Part shown: positions 1 to 8,169 of the stretch, piece by piece
Position numbering within the stretch: position 1 is the stretch's first letter
Layout of the letters: every line of letters starts with the position of its first letter
Assembly (NCBI RefSeq): GCF_900114675.1
Contig: NZ_FOZM01000001.1
Location: 62,001-126,000 of the forward strand
DNA length: 64,000 bases
From: Yoonia litorea
GTDB taxonomy: Bacteria; Pseudomonadota; Alphaproteobacteria; Rhodobacterales; Rhodobacteraceae
Reading direction: 5' to 3'
The notes under the pieces: generated by a model
The model's database searches: none
What the model was told of the DNA's origin: nothing
Seen by the model: the letters and a program-made list of their open reading frames with translations, nothing else
Position numbers and translations under genes: made by a program

Positions 1-122
1 TTGATGAACTGGCAGGCGGTGCCACAGGCGCTCGGGTCGGCCATGCGCGAGACGCCGCAATCGGTGCAGAGTTTGCGCGGGATTGCGGCGCGTAATCCGG
101 GAGTGATGTTGGAGCCGTCCAT
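1..122 (-). CDS. Coenzyme F420 hydrogenase/dehydrogenase beta-subunit-like protein (N-terminal fragment)
   Basis: Only the first 40 codons lie in the window; the gene runs off the left edge. Reading the minus strand from an ATG at 122 gives a short lead and then a cysteine pattern CTDCG...PSACGTACQFI. This matches the iron-sulfur N-terminus of FrhB-like proteins (F420 hydrogenase beta family), which in bacteria include flavin and Fe-S reductases such as divinyl-chlorophyllide reductases. The exact substrate cannot be told from this fragment. It is divergent from asd, with about 240 bp between them. Confidence 0.6.
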   Translation of the reverse strand, partial: MDGSNITPGLRAAIPRKLCTDCGVSRMADPSACGTACQFI

Positions 123-359
123 GCAGGCAGTCTAGCGGGACATGGGGGTGTGTCTAGTTTTGTTTACATTCTTGCGGTGTGAGCAACCAAAGCACCGCGC
201 CCGCCCCGTGGGGGCGGTTCGGGCGCTCTGCGAGCTTTGCTTGCGCAATGGTCACCAGCTATGCCTTTCACGCCACCCTTCCTTGCATTCGCAGTGCGCC
301 CCTTCCCCTTACCGCGCCCTTTCGCTAAAGGGGCCGCATTGAAACCAAGGAGTCAGCCA
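123..359. other. Intergenic region with a GC-rich hairpin (201-217)
   Basis: This 237-bp stretch separates the divergent F420-hydrogenase-like gene and asd. It should hold both promoters, but I see no convincing -35/-10 pair. The one clear structure is a perfect 7-bp inverted repeat, CCGCCCC/GGGGCGG at 201-217, with a 3-base loop. It lacks a T-run, so it is not a good terminator for either gene. An aaggag ribosome-binding site lies at the right end, just before the asd ATG. Confidence 0.4.
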
Positions 360-1382
360 ATGGGCTATCGAATCGTCGTCGTTGGTGCCACCGGTAACGT
401 GGGCCGCGAAATGCTGAACATCCTCGCCGAACGGGCCTTCCCCGTTGACGAGATTGCCGTACTTGCCAGCCGAAAATCGCTTGGCACAGAAGTCAGCTTT
501 GGCGAGACAACCCTGACGACGAAAGACCTCGACACCTTTGACTTCACCGGCTGGGATATGGCGCTGTTTGCCGTGGGCTCTGAGGCCACGAAAGTCTATG
601 CGCCCAAGGCCGCCAAGGCCGGTTGCGTGGTCATCGATAACTCGTCGCTTTATCGCTACGACGCCGATATCCCTCTGATCGTGCCAGAGGTGAACCCTCA
701 GGCGGTCCACGGCTATGCCAAAAAGAACATCATCGCGAACCCCAACTGCTCGACCGCGCAGATGGTTGTCGCACTCAAGCCCTTGCATGATCGCGCAGCG
801 ATCAAGCGCGTCGTTGTGAGCACCTACCAGTCCGTCTCCGGTGCCGGCAAGGAAGGCATTGACGAGCTGTGGGACCAGACCAAGAGCATCTACAACCCCA
901 CCGACGACAAGCCGGCCAAGAAGTTCACCAAGCAGATCGCATTCAACGTCATTCCCCACATCGACGTCTTCATGGAAGACGGCTCGACCAAGGAAGAATG
1001 GAAGATGGTCGCCGAGACCAAAAAGATCGTCGATCCGTCGATCAAGGTCACAGCGACCTGCGTCCGCGTGCCTGTTTTCGTGGGCCACTCCGAGGCGATC
1101 AACATCGAGTTCGAGGACTTTCTTGACGAGGACGAGGCCCGCGACATCCTCCGCGAGGCCCCCGGTGTCATGGTGATCGACAAGCGCGAGAACGGCGGCT
1201 ACGTCACCCCCGTTGAGTGCGTGGGCGATTTCGCGACCTTCATCAGCCGCATCCGTCAGGACAGCACCATCGAGAACGGCATCAACCTGTGGTGCGTTTC
1301 GGACAACCTGCGCAAGGGTGCAGCGCTGAACGCGGTGCAGATTGCGGAGCTCTTGGGCCGTGAGTGCCTGAAGAAGGGCTGA
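360..1382 (+). CDS. asd: Aspartate-semialdehyde dehydrogenase
   Basis: Reduces L-aspartyl-4-phosphate to aspartate semialdehyde with NADPH, the branch-point step toward lysine/diaminopimelate, threonine and methionine. The 340-residue protein has the N-terminal nucleotide-binding GATGNVG motif at residues 9-15. The catalytic cysteine is C130 in NPNCSTAQM, and the substrate Arg and catalytic His are in RVPVFVGHSEA (about R236 and H243). The reading frame is open upstream to 237, but the ATG at 360 follows an aaggag site and begins directly with the Rossmann strand, so it is the start used here. Length is normal for the family. lysA of the same pathway lies far away at 56018. Confidence 0.97.
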   Translation: MGYRIVVVGATGNVGREMLNILAERAFPVDEIAVLASRKSLGTEVSFGETTLTTKDLDTFDFTGWDMALFAVGSEATKVYAPKAAKAGCVVIDNSSLYRYDADIPLIVPEVNPQAVHGYAKKNIIANPNCSTAQMVVALKPLHDRAAIKRVVVSTYQSVSGAGKEGIDELWDQTKSIYNPTDDKPAKKFTKQIAFNVIPHIDVFMEDGSTKEEWKMVAETKKIVDPSIKVTATCVRVPVFVGHSEAINIEFEDFLDEDEARDILREAPGVMVIDKRENGGYVTPVECVGDFATFISRIRQDSTIENGINLWCVSDNLRKGAALNAVQIAELLGRECLKKG

Positions 1383-1408
1383 GGCTACAGCTGAAGTAAC
1401 AGTTTTGA

Positions 1409-1438
1409 GGGGCGTCCTGCGGGGCGCCCCTTCTGTTT
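1409..1438 (+). terminator. Probable Rho-independent terminator after asd
   Basis: GGGGCG at 1409-1414 pairs with CGCCCC at 1425-1430, followed by the T-rich ttctgttt. It starts 27 bases after the asd stop. The stem is strong but the T-tract is broken by C and G. It also separates asd from the long hairpin that begins about 10 bases further on. Confidence 0.6.
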
Positions 1439-1445
1439 GCGATGA

Positions 1446-1592
1446 GCGGTGCGGGCGGGAACAGCCCGACCTGGAGGGCTTTGAGCACCTCAGCGATGCG
1501 CTGCCATCGCCAAGAAATCGTGCGTCGGTCCTGAGAGCGAGGCTGCAAAACAGCCCTCCTGGGGGAGGTCGGGCTGTGCCCTGCTGCGCCGG
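1446..1592 (+). ncRNA. 6S RNA-like long hairpin (putative ssrS)
   Basis: Between asd and the next gene there is a single extended hairpin of about 147 nt. The closing helix has ACAGCCCGACCT (1461-1472) perfectly complementary to AGGTCGGGCTGT (1566-1577). It continues with GGAGGGCT (1473-1480) pairing AGCCCTCC (1552-1559), and outside with GGGC/GCCC and GGTGC/GCGCC. Inside comes an asymmetric internal bubble, then a terminal arm CTCAG + CGATGCG (1489-1500) pairing with TGCGTCG + CTGAG (1521-1535). A second, competing hairpin GGCTG-CAAAA-CAGCC sits on the 3' side of the bubble. A closing stem, central bubble and terminal stem-loop of this size is the architecture of 6S RNA, which binds RNA polymerase. 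The identification rests on shape, not on a covariance search. Confidence 0.55.
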
Positions 1593-1681
1593 GCGATTGG
1601 AAGTTATTTTGATGCTTCTCCAAGGATTACCCCACCAGAGGCGTCTTATCTCCAAAGACACCCCTGACAGGAGACATCCCG

Positions 1682-3325
1682 ATGTTCCGCCATTTGCTTT
1701 TGACCAGCGCCATAGCACTTGCCGCCCCCGCCTTTGCCGACACCTTCACCGCTGATGCGGATGTAGACGCCGTCACCATTTACCCCGGCCTTGCAGCCGT
1801 CACGCGCCAGGTCACGCTGAATGTGCCCGCCGGTCGCCATGAGATCATCGTGCCGGGCCTGCCGCAGGGTCTTTCGACCCAAGGCTTGCGCGTCGCCGCC
1901 CCGCAGGGGGCGCAGATTGGTGCGGTTAACCTCGCCTTTGACCGTCTGCCTGTGACGCCTGACATGAGCGCGCCCGAGATCGTCGCCGCCCGCGCTGAGG
2001 TGGAACGTCTGGAAGAGGTGCTGCGCGAAAGTGCCGCCCGTATCGCCGAAATCCGTCTGCGCGTGGCTGCGGTAGAAGAACAGATCACATTCCTGCAAAG
2101 CCTCGCAAAGGCGCAAGGTGGTGAGGGGTTCGGCTCTGCGGCGGACCTTGCCGCCCTTGCCCGGATGCTGGGGGCCGAGGTGCTGTCTGCCCGTCAGGCT
2201 GCCTTTGCCGCCGAGCAAGAGGCACAGGCTGCCGACCGCGCGCGTGCCGATGATATCGAAGCCCTGCGCGATGCCAAACAGGCCTTGGCCGCGCTGGCCA
2301 CGCCCGATGAGGCGGGCGCGGTCCTGACCTTCACCCTCGCCGTGGAGGTCGCAGGCGAGATCACCATCGACATCACCACGCAGGAGGGCTTTGCCAACTG
2401 GCAGCCGCTCTATGACATGCGCCTGACCACGGGCGATGCGCCGCGTCTCGATGTCGACCGCGCCGTCGTGATTTCTCAGGCCAGCGGGCAGGATTGGACC
2501 GATGTGCAGCTGACGCTCTCGACCGCGCGTCCGGGCGAGCAGACGGGGCCGAGTGGCGTCTGGCCGATCCTGCGCCGGATCGTGCCCGAGGATGAGATCG
2601 GCCGCCTGATGCCCTTGGCAGAAGGGTTGGCGGTGGAATCGCGTGCTTTCTCGGACATGGCGGTTGAGGAATTTGCCGCCGAACCAATGACCGCGCAGGC
2701 TGATTTTTCCGGAGCGACAGTGACTTACGTCTACCCCTCGCGCGTGACGATCCGCGACGGTGTCGAGGACCTGCGCCTGCCGCTCGACCGTCTGGATTTT
2801 GACGCCGATGTCTGGGCAGAAGCCGTTCCCAGCCGCGACAGCATCGCCTACCGCATGGCGGCATTCACGAACGCCAGTGACGAATTGCTACTGCCCGGGC
2901 AGGCGCTGGTCTATGCCGACGGCACAATGCTGGGGTTCAGCCATCTGCCGCTCTTGGCCGCAGGGGCGGAGACGCAGATGGGCTTTGGTCCGCTGGACGC
3001 TCTGCGCCTGACGCGCACGATGCCCGAACGGATGGAGGGTGATCGCGGGGTCTTTACCACCACCAATGAACTGCGCGAGCGCGCCACACTGACGGTCGAA
3101 AACCTGACCGGTCAGAACTGGGACGTGCTCTTGCGCGATGCGGTTCCATACTCGGAACAGGAGGACCTCGACGTCGAGGTAAACGCCAGCCCCGCAGCGA
3201 CCCGTCAGGATGTTGAGGGCCAACGCGGTGTCCTGGAATGGGATATGACCCTGCCAGTAGGTGACACAGAGGTGATCACGCTGGACTATACGCTGTCATG
3301 GCCAGAGGGGTATGTTCTGCGCTGA
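1682..3325 (+). CDS. DUF4139 domain-containing exported protein (MuiA family)
   Basis: A 547-residue protein with a clear Sec signal peptide ending near AFAD (residues 17-20). The layout is that of the DUF4140/DUF4139 family ('mucoidy inhibitor A'): an N-terminal beta domain (about 25-105), a long alpha-helical coiled-coil segment rich in Ala/Glu/Arg (about 105-210), and a C-terminal DUF4139 beta domain (about 210-547). The biochemical role of the family is unknown; some members affect capsule or mucoid phenotypes. It starts 90 bp after the 6S-like hairpin. A broken cytochrome c gene follows 22 bp downstream, so the two were probably once co-transcribed. Confidence 0.8.
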   Translation: MFRHLLLTSAIALAAPAFADTFTADADVDAVTIYPGLAAVTRQVTLNVPAGRHEIIVPGLPQGLSTQGLRVAAPQGAQIGAVNLAFDRLPVTPDMSAPEIVAARAEVERLEEVLRESAARIAEIRLRVAAVEEQITFLQSLAKAQGGEGFGSAADLAALARMLGAEVLSARQAAFAAEQEAQAADRARADDIEALRDAKQALAALATPDEAGAVLTFTLAVEVAGEITIDITTQEGFANWQPLYDMRLTTGDAPRLDVDRAVVISQASGQDWTDVQLTLSTARPGEQTGPSGVWPILRRIVPEDEIGRLMPLAEGLAVESRAFSDMAVEEFAAEPMTAQADFSGATVTYVYPSRVTIRDGVEDLRLPLDRLDFDADVWAEAVPSRDSIAYRMAAFTNASDELLLPGQALVYADGTMLGFSHLPLLAAGAETQMGFGPLDALRLTRTMPERMEGDRGVFTTTNELRERATLTVENLTGQNWDVLLRDAVPYSEQEDLDVEVNASPAATRQDVEGQRGVLEWDMTLPVGDTEVITLDYTLSWPEGYVLR

Positions 3326-3347
3326 GGATCATCACCAGAGGCAGGAC

Positions 3348-3784
3348 ATGCAGACGATCGGGATTATTGCAGCCATCGGGGCGCTCGCACTGGGCGCCCC
3401 TGCACTCGCGGACCACGAGCTTGAGGGGCGCGATATCGCGCGTGGAGAGGTGCTCTAGCAGGAGAATTGCGCGGCCTGCCATGGCGTAAACCTTGAAGGG
3501 CAACCCGACTGGCAGATCCCCAACGCCGATGGCACATTGCCTGCACCGCCCCATGATGTGACAGGGCATACCTGGCACCACGACAATGCGCTGCTGTTCG
3601 ACTACACGAAATTGGGTGGTCAGGGGGCGCTCGCGGCGCGCGGGATCACCGATTTCAAAAGCGGAATGCCGGCCTTTGACGGAGTGATCTGGATGACGAT
3701 ATCTGGGACGTCCTCGCCTTCATCCGCTCGCGCTGGCCGGAACGGGCGCGGGAGATTCAGGCGAGCCGGAATAGGCCGCACTGA
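3348..3784 (+). pseudogene. Broken class I cytochrome c gene
   Basis: Reading from the ATG at 3348 gives a signal peptide (about 21 residues, ending ALA-D), then an in-frame TAG at 3456-3458. Reading through it shows the heme site ENCAACHG (CXXCH at 3468-3482) and, later, an axial-Met segment KSGMPAF. At about 3684-3686 the frame shifts by one missing base. The continuation in the new frame ([18 protein letters not shown]) is a typical C-terminal helix of these cytochromes and ends at TGA 3782. The TAG most simply replaces a Tyr codon (VL-Y-QENC). Two independent lesions in an otherwise intact gene of about 145 codons indicate a recent pseudogene, unless they are sequencing errors. Confidence 0.85.
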
Positions 3785-3814
3785 CCCGCCTTCACCTTGG
3801 TAAAAAACTCCGGG

Positions 3815-3852
3815 GGGCCGCCGAAGGCGGTGGGGGCAGCGCCCCCCTCTTT
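3815..3852 (+). terminator. GC-rich hairpin, possible terminator after the cytochrome pseudogene
   Basis: GGGGGC (3832-3837) pairs with GCCCCC (3841-3846) and is followed by ctcttt. A second small inverted repeat, CCGCC/GGCGG, lies immediately before it. The whole GC-rich block has the look of an intergenic repeat that I recall from many Roseobacter genomes; that is from memory, not a search. It could terminate transcripts from the left. Confidence 0.55.
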
Positions 3853-3855
3853 CCA

Positions 3856-3885
3856 GTTTAAGAAAGCCCCCGAAAATCGGGGGCT
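3856..3885 (-). terminator. Rho-independent terminator of the ETF-QO gene
   Basis: On the minus strand AGCCCCCGA (3885-3877) pairs with TCGGGGGCT (3873-3865) around a 3-base loop, followed by TTCTTAAAC. It lies 8 bases beyond the stop codon of the electron-transfer flavoprotein-ubiquinone oxidoreductase gene. Confidence 0.75.
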
Positions 3886-3892
3886 CTTCTGA

Positions 3893-5539
3893 TCACATGT
3901 TCGGGTAATTCGGCCCGTCACCACCTTGTGGCACTGTCCAGGTAATGTTCTGGCTGGGGTCCTTGATGTCGCAAGTCTTGCAGTGGACGCAGTTCTGGAA
4001 ATTGATCTGGAACTTGGTGTCATCCCCTTCGCCAACAAATTCGTAAACGCCTGCCGGGCAGTAGCGCGCTGATGGGCCTGCATATTTCGGCAGGTTAATG
4101 CCGACAGGCACCGACGCATCCTTGAGTTGCAAGTGAGCGGGCTGGCTTTCTTCGTGATTGGTAAAGCTGAAGCTGACGTTGGTCAGCCGGTCAAATGACA
4201 GCACACCATCGGGCTTAGGATAATCAATTGGTTTGTGCTTGCTGGCTTCCTCAGTTGCGGCTGCATCTGTTTTCCCATGGCTCAAGGTGCCCAGGACGCC
4301 AATTCCGAAGGTATTCATCCACATATCAGCACCGCCAACACCCAACGAGGCGAGCAGGCCGTACTTGGACCACAGCGGCTTGACGTTGCGCACTTTCTTG
4401 AGGTCCTTGCCGATTTCACCTTGGCGCACAGCATCGTCATAGCCATCAAGCATGTCACCGCCGCGACCATCGGAAATGGCCTGGGCTGCGGCCTCGGCGG
4501 CAGCGATGCCGGACAGCATTGCGTTATGGTTGCCCTTGATGCGGGGCACGTTGACCATACCAGCCGCACAGCCCAGCAGGGCACCACCCGGGAACTCAAG
4601 TTGCGGCATGGACTGATAGCCGCCTTCGCTGATAGCGCGCGCGCCGTAGGCGACCCGCTTGCCGCCCTTGAGCAGCTCGGCGACCATCGGATGATGCTTG
4701 AACCGCTGGAATTCCATGTATGGGAAAACGTGCGGGTTCTTGTAGTTCAAGTGAACCACAAAGCCGACGTAAACCTGATTGTTCTCAAGATGGTAGATGA
4801 ACGATCCGCCGCCTGCATTGCTGTCGAGCGGCCAGCCCATCGTGTGCGTGACGGTGCCTTCTCTATGCTTCTCTGGGTCGATCTCCCAGATCTCTTTCAT
4901 ACCCAGACCGTATTTCTGGACGTCCGACTTGGTATCGAGACCGAACTTCGCAATCACCTGTTTGGACAGGGATCCGCGCACGCCTTCGCCAAGGAACACG
5001 TACTTCCCGTGAAGCTCCATCCCTGGCTCGTATGATGGTCCTGGTGTGCCATCGGCATTCTTGCCGAATTCGCCAGCAACGACGCCCTTCACCTCTCCAT
5101 TTTCGCCATAGACGACTTCGGAACAGGCCATCCCGGGGAAAATCTCAACACCCAACTCTTCAGCTTGCTCGGCCATCCAGCGGCAGACATTGCCCATTGA
5201 GACGATGTAGTTGCCATGGTTGTTCATCAGCGGGGGCATCAACAGGTTCGGGATCCGCAACTGCCCGGCTTCGCCCAACATGTAGAAGTTGTCTTCCTTT
5301 ACGGGCACATTGAGCGGCGCGCCTTTTTCCTTCCAGTCAGGGATCAGCGCATTGAGGCCGATGGGATCCAGCACAGCACCTGACAAGATATGCGCGCCGA
5401 CTTCGGATCCCTTTTCCAGAACCACAACGTTCAGATCCGCATTGATCTGCTTGAGCCGGATGGCGGCAGACAGTCCCGCCGGACCAGCCCCGACGATGAC
5501 GACGTCATATTCCATTGCTTCGCGTTCGATCTCAGCCAT
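3893..5539 (-). CDS. Electron transfer flavoprotein-ubiquinone oxidoreductase
   Basis: Passes electrons from reduced electron-transfer flavoprotein to ubiquinone at the inner membrane, linking acyl-CoA and amino-acid dehydrogenases to respiration. The 548-residue protein has the N-terminal FAD-binding GAGPAGLSAA (from residue 17). A C-terminal 4Fe-4S site is formed by the Cys in RYCPAG plus CVHCKTC (C517, C520, C523). Length and domain order match the family closely. It is monocistronic, with its own terminator and a 200-bp gap to greA. The acyl-CoA dehydrogenase at 32123 is a plausible upstream electron donor through ETF. Confidence 0.96.
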   Translation of the reverse strand: MAEIEREAMEYDVVIVGAGPAGLSAAIRLKQINADLNVVVLEKGSEVGAHILSGAVLDPIGLNALIPDWKEKGAPLNVPVKEDNFYMLGEAGQLRIPNLLMPPLMNNHGNYIVSMGNVCRWMAEQAEELGVEIFPGMACSEVVYGENGEVKGVVAGEFGKNADGTPGPSYEPGMELHGKYVFLGEGVRGSLSKQVIAKFGLDTKSDVQKYGLGMKEIWEIDPEKHREGTVTHTMGWPLDSNAGGGSFIYHLENNQVYVGFVVHLNYKNPHVFPYMEFQRFKHHPMVAELLKGGKRVAYGARAISEGGYQSMPQLEFPGGALLGCAAGMVNVPRIKGNHNAMLSGIAAAEAAAQAISDGRGGDMLDGYDDAVRQGEIGKDLKKVRNVKPLWSKYGLLASLGVGGADMWMNTFGIGVLGTLSHGKTDAAATEEASKHKPIDYPKPDGVLSFDRLTNVSFSFTNHEESQPAHLQLKDASVPVGINLPKYAGPSARYCPAGVYEFVGEGDDTKFQINFQNCVHCKTCDIKDPSQNITWTVPQGGDGPNYPNM

Positions 5540-5673
5540 TGGACATCCTTTTGATTTTCAGGGCCAACGCCCCTTTCATTCAGTTGCCGCAAGCGTTACC
5601 TCATGGGAAACACGGGGACAATCAGGACACGGCGTCAAAATGCGCAGACGCGACAACGATACGCGCATTGGCC

Positions 5674-5704
5674 TTGACTTTGTGCGTTCTGCCTCGCGTA
5701 AGAT
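5674..5704 (+). promoter_or_regulatory. Possible greA promoter
   Basis: TTGACT at 5674 and TAAGAT at 5699 resemble -35 and -10 elements, 39 bases upstream of the greA start. The 19-base spacer is longer than the usual 16-18, so the call is weak. Confidence 0.3.
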
Positions 5705-5742
5705 CGACCGGCTAACAAGAATAACCCCGGAGGGGCATGACG

Positions 5743-6213
5743 ATGGACAAGATACCTCTGACCCGTGCAGGCTTTGAAAAGCTGGAATCCGAACTCAAGC
5801 ATCTCAAGTCAGTTGAACGACCTGCCATTATCCGCGCCATTGCCGAAGCGCGTGAACACGGCGATCTGTCTGAGAATGCCGAATATCACTCTGCGAAGGA
5901 AAAGCAGTCTTTCATTGAGGGGCGCGTCAAAGAGCTCGAGGGGGTCATTTCACTTGCTGATGTGATCGACCCGTCGAAACTGTCCGGGCCTGTCAAATTC
6001 GGCGCGACAGTTGAGGTCGTCGACGAAGACACCGATGAAGAAAAGACATATCAGATCGTCGGCGAATATGAGGCTGATATCGAGGCAGGTAAGTTGAACA
6101 TGAAGTCGCCTTTGTCGCGCGCCTTGATCGGCAAGGAAGAAGGCGACAGCGTCGAAGTGCGCACTCCGGGCGGCGTACGCTCATACGAGATTTTATCCAT
6201 CAGTTATAAGTAG
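5743..6213 (+). CDS. greA: Transcription elongation factor GreA
   Basis: GreA enters the RNA polymerase secondary channel and stimulates cleavage of backtracked transcripts. The 156-residue protein has the N-terminal coiled coil carrying the acidic tip ([11 protein letters not shown], with the D and E residues that hold Mg2+) and the C-terminal FKBP-like domain. ATGs lie at 5737 and 5743. The ggagg at 5729-5733 is only 3 bases from the first but 9 from the second, so 5743 ([11 protein letters not shown]) is preferred. A membrane-protein gene follows 15 bases downstream, probably in the same transcript. Confidence 0.96.
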   Translation: MDKIPLTRAGFEKLESELKHLKSVERPAIIRAIAEAREHGDLSENAEYHSAKEKQSFIEGRVKELEGVISLADVIDPSKLSGPVKFGATVEVVDEDTDEEKTYQIVGEYEADIEAGKLNMKSPLSRALIGKEEGDSVEVRTPGGVRSYEILSISYK

Positions 6214-6228
6214 AAAGCGCGCGGTTGC

Positions 6229-7197
6229 ATGGCGCTCAACACAGGCCAATCCAGACCGAACGACACCGCTTCATTGTCGGGTGGTGAAAAGGTCGCGTTG
6301 GCGGCATGTGTCGCTTGGCTGCTTTTCGTTGTGATTTATTTTTGGCGTTTGCTCACGGCCGAGATGGTTGTGACAGGGCTTTGGCTTGCGTTCGCGACGG
6401 CCGCCTTCATGCCGCTCTTGTTTGTTTGGTTGGTGCTCAGCAATGCGCGCGCGGCTCGGATGACCCGCGATGAAATGTTTCGGCTGCAATCTGCTTTGGA
6501 TGATCTCAGGCAGATTCAACTGGCGCAGCAGGCTGAAAAACCATCTCACGCGACAGCAGAGCCAAATCGCCCTGCTGAGCAGGCTGCACCTGTCAGGACG
6601 GAAGCGCCGACAGCAAAGTTCGCGACACGGCGCGAAGTCAGCCGGCTCATAACACCCCGCGCAGCGCCACAGTCACCTGCAGATCAGCCCACGTTGGCAC
6701 TTGATGTGCCAGAAGATGCGCCGCAGCCACTTGCAGGACCGGACTTGATCCGCGCGTTGAACTTTCCCGATGATGAACGTGACACAGAAGGCTTTGCTGC
6801 GCTCAGACGTGCTTTGCGCGACCGACAGGCCCGCCGCCTTGTGCAGGCCAGTCAGGATGTCCTGACCCTGCTATCGCAGGATGGCGTTTACACTGACGAC
6901 TTTAACCCTGACCCGGTTGCCCCGGACCTTTGGCGGCAGTTTGCCAAGGGCGATCGCGGTAAGGATGTTGATCGGTTGGGCGCAATCAGGGATCGCGATG
7001 CGCTTGCGATAGCGGCAGCCCGAATGCGCGAGGACACGATCTTTCGCGATACCGTGCATCATTTTTTGCGGCGTTTTGACGAAATGCTCGTCACATTTGA
7101 GGCTCAGGCAACGGACACTGACCTGATTGCCCTCTCCAATACGCGCACCGCTCGCGCGTTCATGTTGTTGGCCCGCGCATCAGGGACATTCGACTGA
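6229..7197 (+). CDS. Conserved membrane protein of unknown function
   Basis: A 322-residue protein with two hydrophobic segments near the N-terminus (about 21-39 and 46-70). A short helical region that may be a coiled coil (about 75-100) and a Pro/Ala-rich linker (about 100-170) follow. The cytoplasmic C-terminal domain of about 150 residues contains several Asp/Arg-rich helices. I do not recognise a named domain. It lies 15 bp after greA and 3 bp before an AEC transporter, so it is likely part of a three-gene transcript. Confidence 0.7.
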   Translation: MALNTGQSRPNDTASLSGGEKVALAACVAWLLFVVIYFWRLLTAEMVVTGLWLAFATAAFMPLLFVWLVLSNARAARMTRDEMFRLQSALDDLRQIQLAQQAEKPSHATAEPNRPAEQAAPVRTEAPTAKFATRREVSRLITPRAAPQSPADQPTLALDVPEDAPQPLAGPDLIRALNFPDDERDTEGFAALRRALRDRQARRLVQASQDVLTLLSQDGVYTDDFNPDPVAPDLWRQFAKGDRGKDVDRLGAIRDRDALAIAAARMREDTIFRDTVHHFLRRFDEMLVTFEAQATDTDLIALSNTRTARAFMLLARASGTFD

Positions 7198-7200
7198 GCC

Positions 7201-8130
7201 ATGTGGGATATTTTTCTCCAGACCCTGCCATTTTTCATGCTGATTGCCCTCGGCTATGGATCTGGACGAACCGGATTCTTTTCGCCTGAGGCGACGGCCT
7301 ACCTGACGAAATTTGTTTTCTACTTTGCATTGTCGGCGATGCTCTTCCGGTTCTCGGCCAATCTGTCACTTGCGGATATTCTCGATTGGCCCTTTGTCCT
7401 CGCCTATCTCAGTGCCACTGGCGTGGTGTATGTCTTCGCCACCATTGTTGCTTTGCGGCGCGGTGTGCCTGTGACAGAGGCTGCGGTCGAGGCGCAATGC
7501 GCCGTCATCGGAAACGTGGGTTTTCTGGGGATACCGATGCTGGTGCTGCTCTTGGGCGAAGCCGCTGTCGGCCCCGTCATGATGGTCTTGGCTGTTGATC
7601 TGATCGTCTTTGGCAGTCTGATCGTGATCCTGATCACGGGGGCACGTGATGGCCGAATGTCACCAAAGATCCTTTGGACCGTCGCGGTCGGGCTTTTGAA
7701 AAACCCGATGATTGTCTCGATCACGCTCGGTCTGCTCGTTTCCGCCTACAGTCTGCCAATCCCGGTGCCAGTGAACGATTTTCTGACTCTGCTCGGCGCA
7801 GCGGCAACACCCGGGGCGCTGTTCGCGATTGGGGCATCGCTTGCCAGCAAATCAGCCGAGCGCGTCGCCGTGGCCGGTTGGCTTTCATTCAATAAGCTGG
7901 TGTTGCATCCCGCTGCAGTCGCCGTCGCGGCTCTCTTCCTTTTTGACGTTGATCCTTACGCGGCAGGCGTGATGATCGCCGCAGCGGCGCTGCCTGTCGC
8001 CGGCAACGTCTACATCCTTGCCCAGCACTACGGCGTGGCACCCACACGAGTCTCCGCCTCAATCCTAATTTCGACGGCGGTGAGTGTCGTGACCGTCTCA
8101 CTGGTGATTGCGTGGGTGACAACCTTCTGA
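7201..8130 (+). CDS. AEC-family transporter (auxin efflux carrier-like)
   Basis: A 309-residue integral membrane protein with about ten hydrophobic helices and the family's split into two five-helix halves. Bacterial AEC proteins are secondary carriers, several of them for organic acids such as malate; the substrate here cannot be predicted. The start ATG lies 3 bp after the preceding membrane-protein stop. Length and hydropathy fit the family. Confidence 0.85.
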   Translation: MWDIFLQTLPFFMLIALGYGSGRTGFFSPEATAYLTKFVFYFALSAMLFRFSANLSLADILDWPFVLAYLSATGVVYVFATIVALRRGVPVTEAAVEAQCAVIGNVGFLGIPMLVLLLGEAAVGPVMMVLAVDLIVFGSLIVILITGARDGRMSPKILWTVAVGLLKNPMIVSITLGLLVSAYSLPIPVPVNDFLTLLGAAATPGALFAIGASLASKSAERVAVAGWLSFNKLVLHPAAVAVAALFLFDVDPYAAGVMIAAAALPVAGNVYILAQHYGVAPTRVSASILISTAVSVVTVSLVIAWVTTF

Positions 8131-8169
8131 AACCGCGCTAGCCGTTGGGGATGACCGAGGGAGGCCGCC

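Noticed and set aside
237-360. An upstream ATG at 237 for asd
   Set aside because: The 41 extra residues are not family-like. The ATG at 360 has a good ribosome site and begins the Rossmann fold directly.
309-1718. A 469-codon open frame on the minus strand opposite asd
   Set aside because: It lies fully antisense to a certain asd gene, has no recognisable motif, and is the usual by-product of GC-rich codon usage on the other strand.
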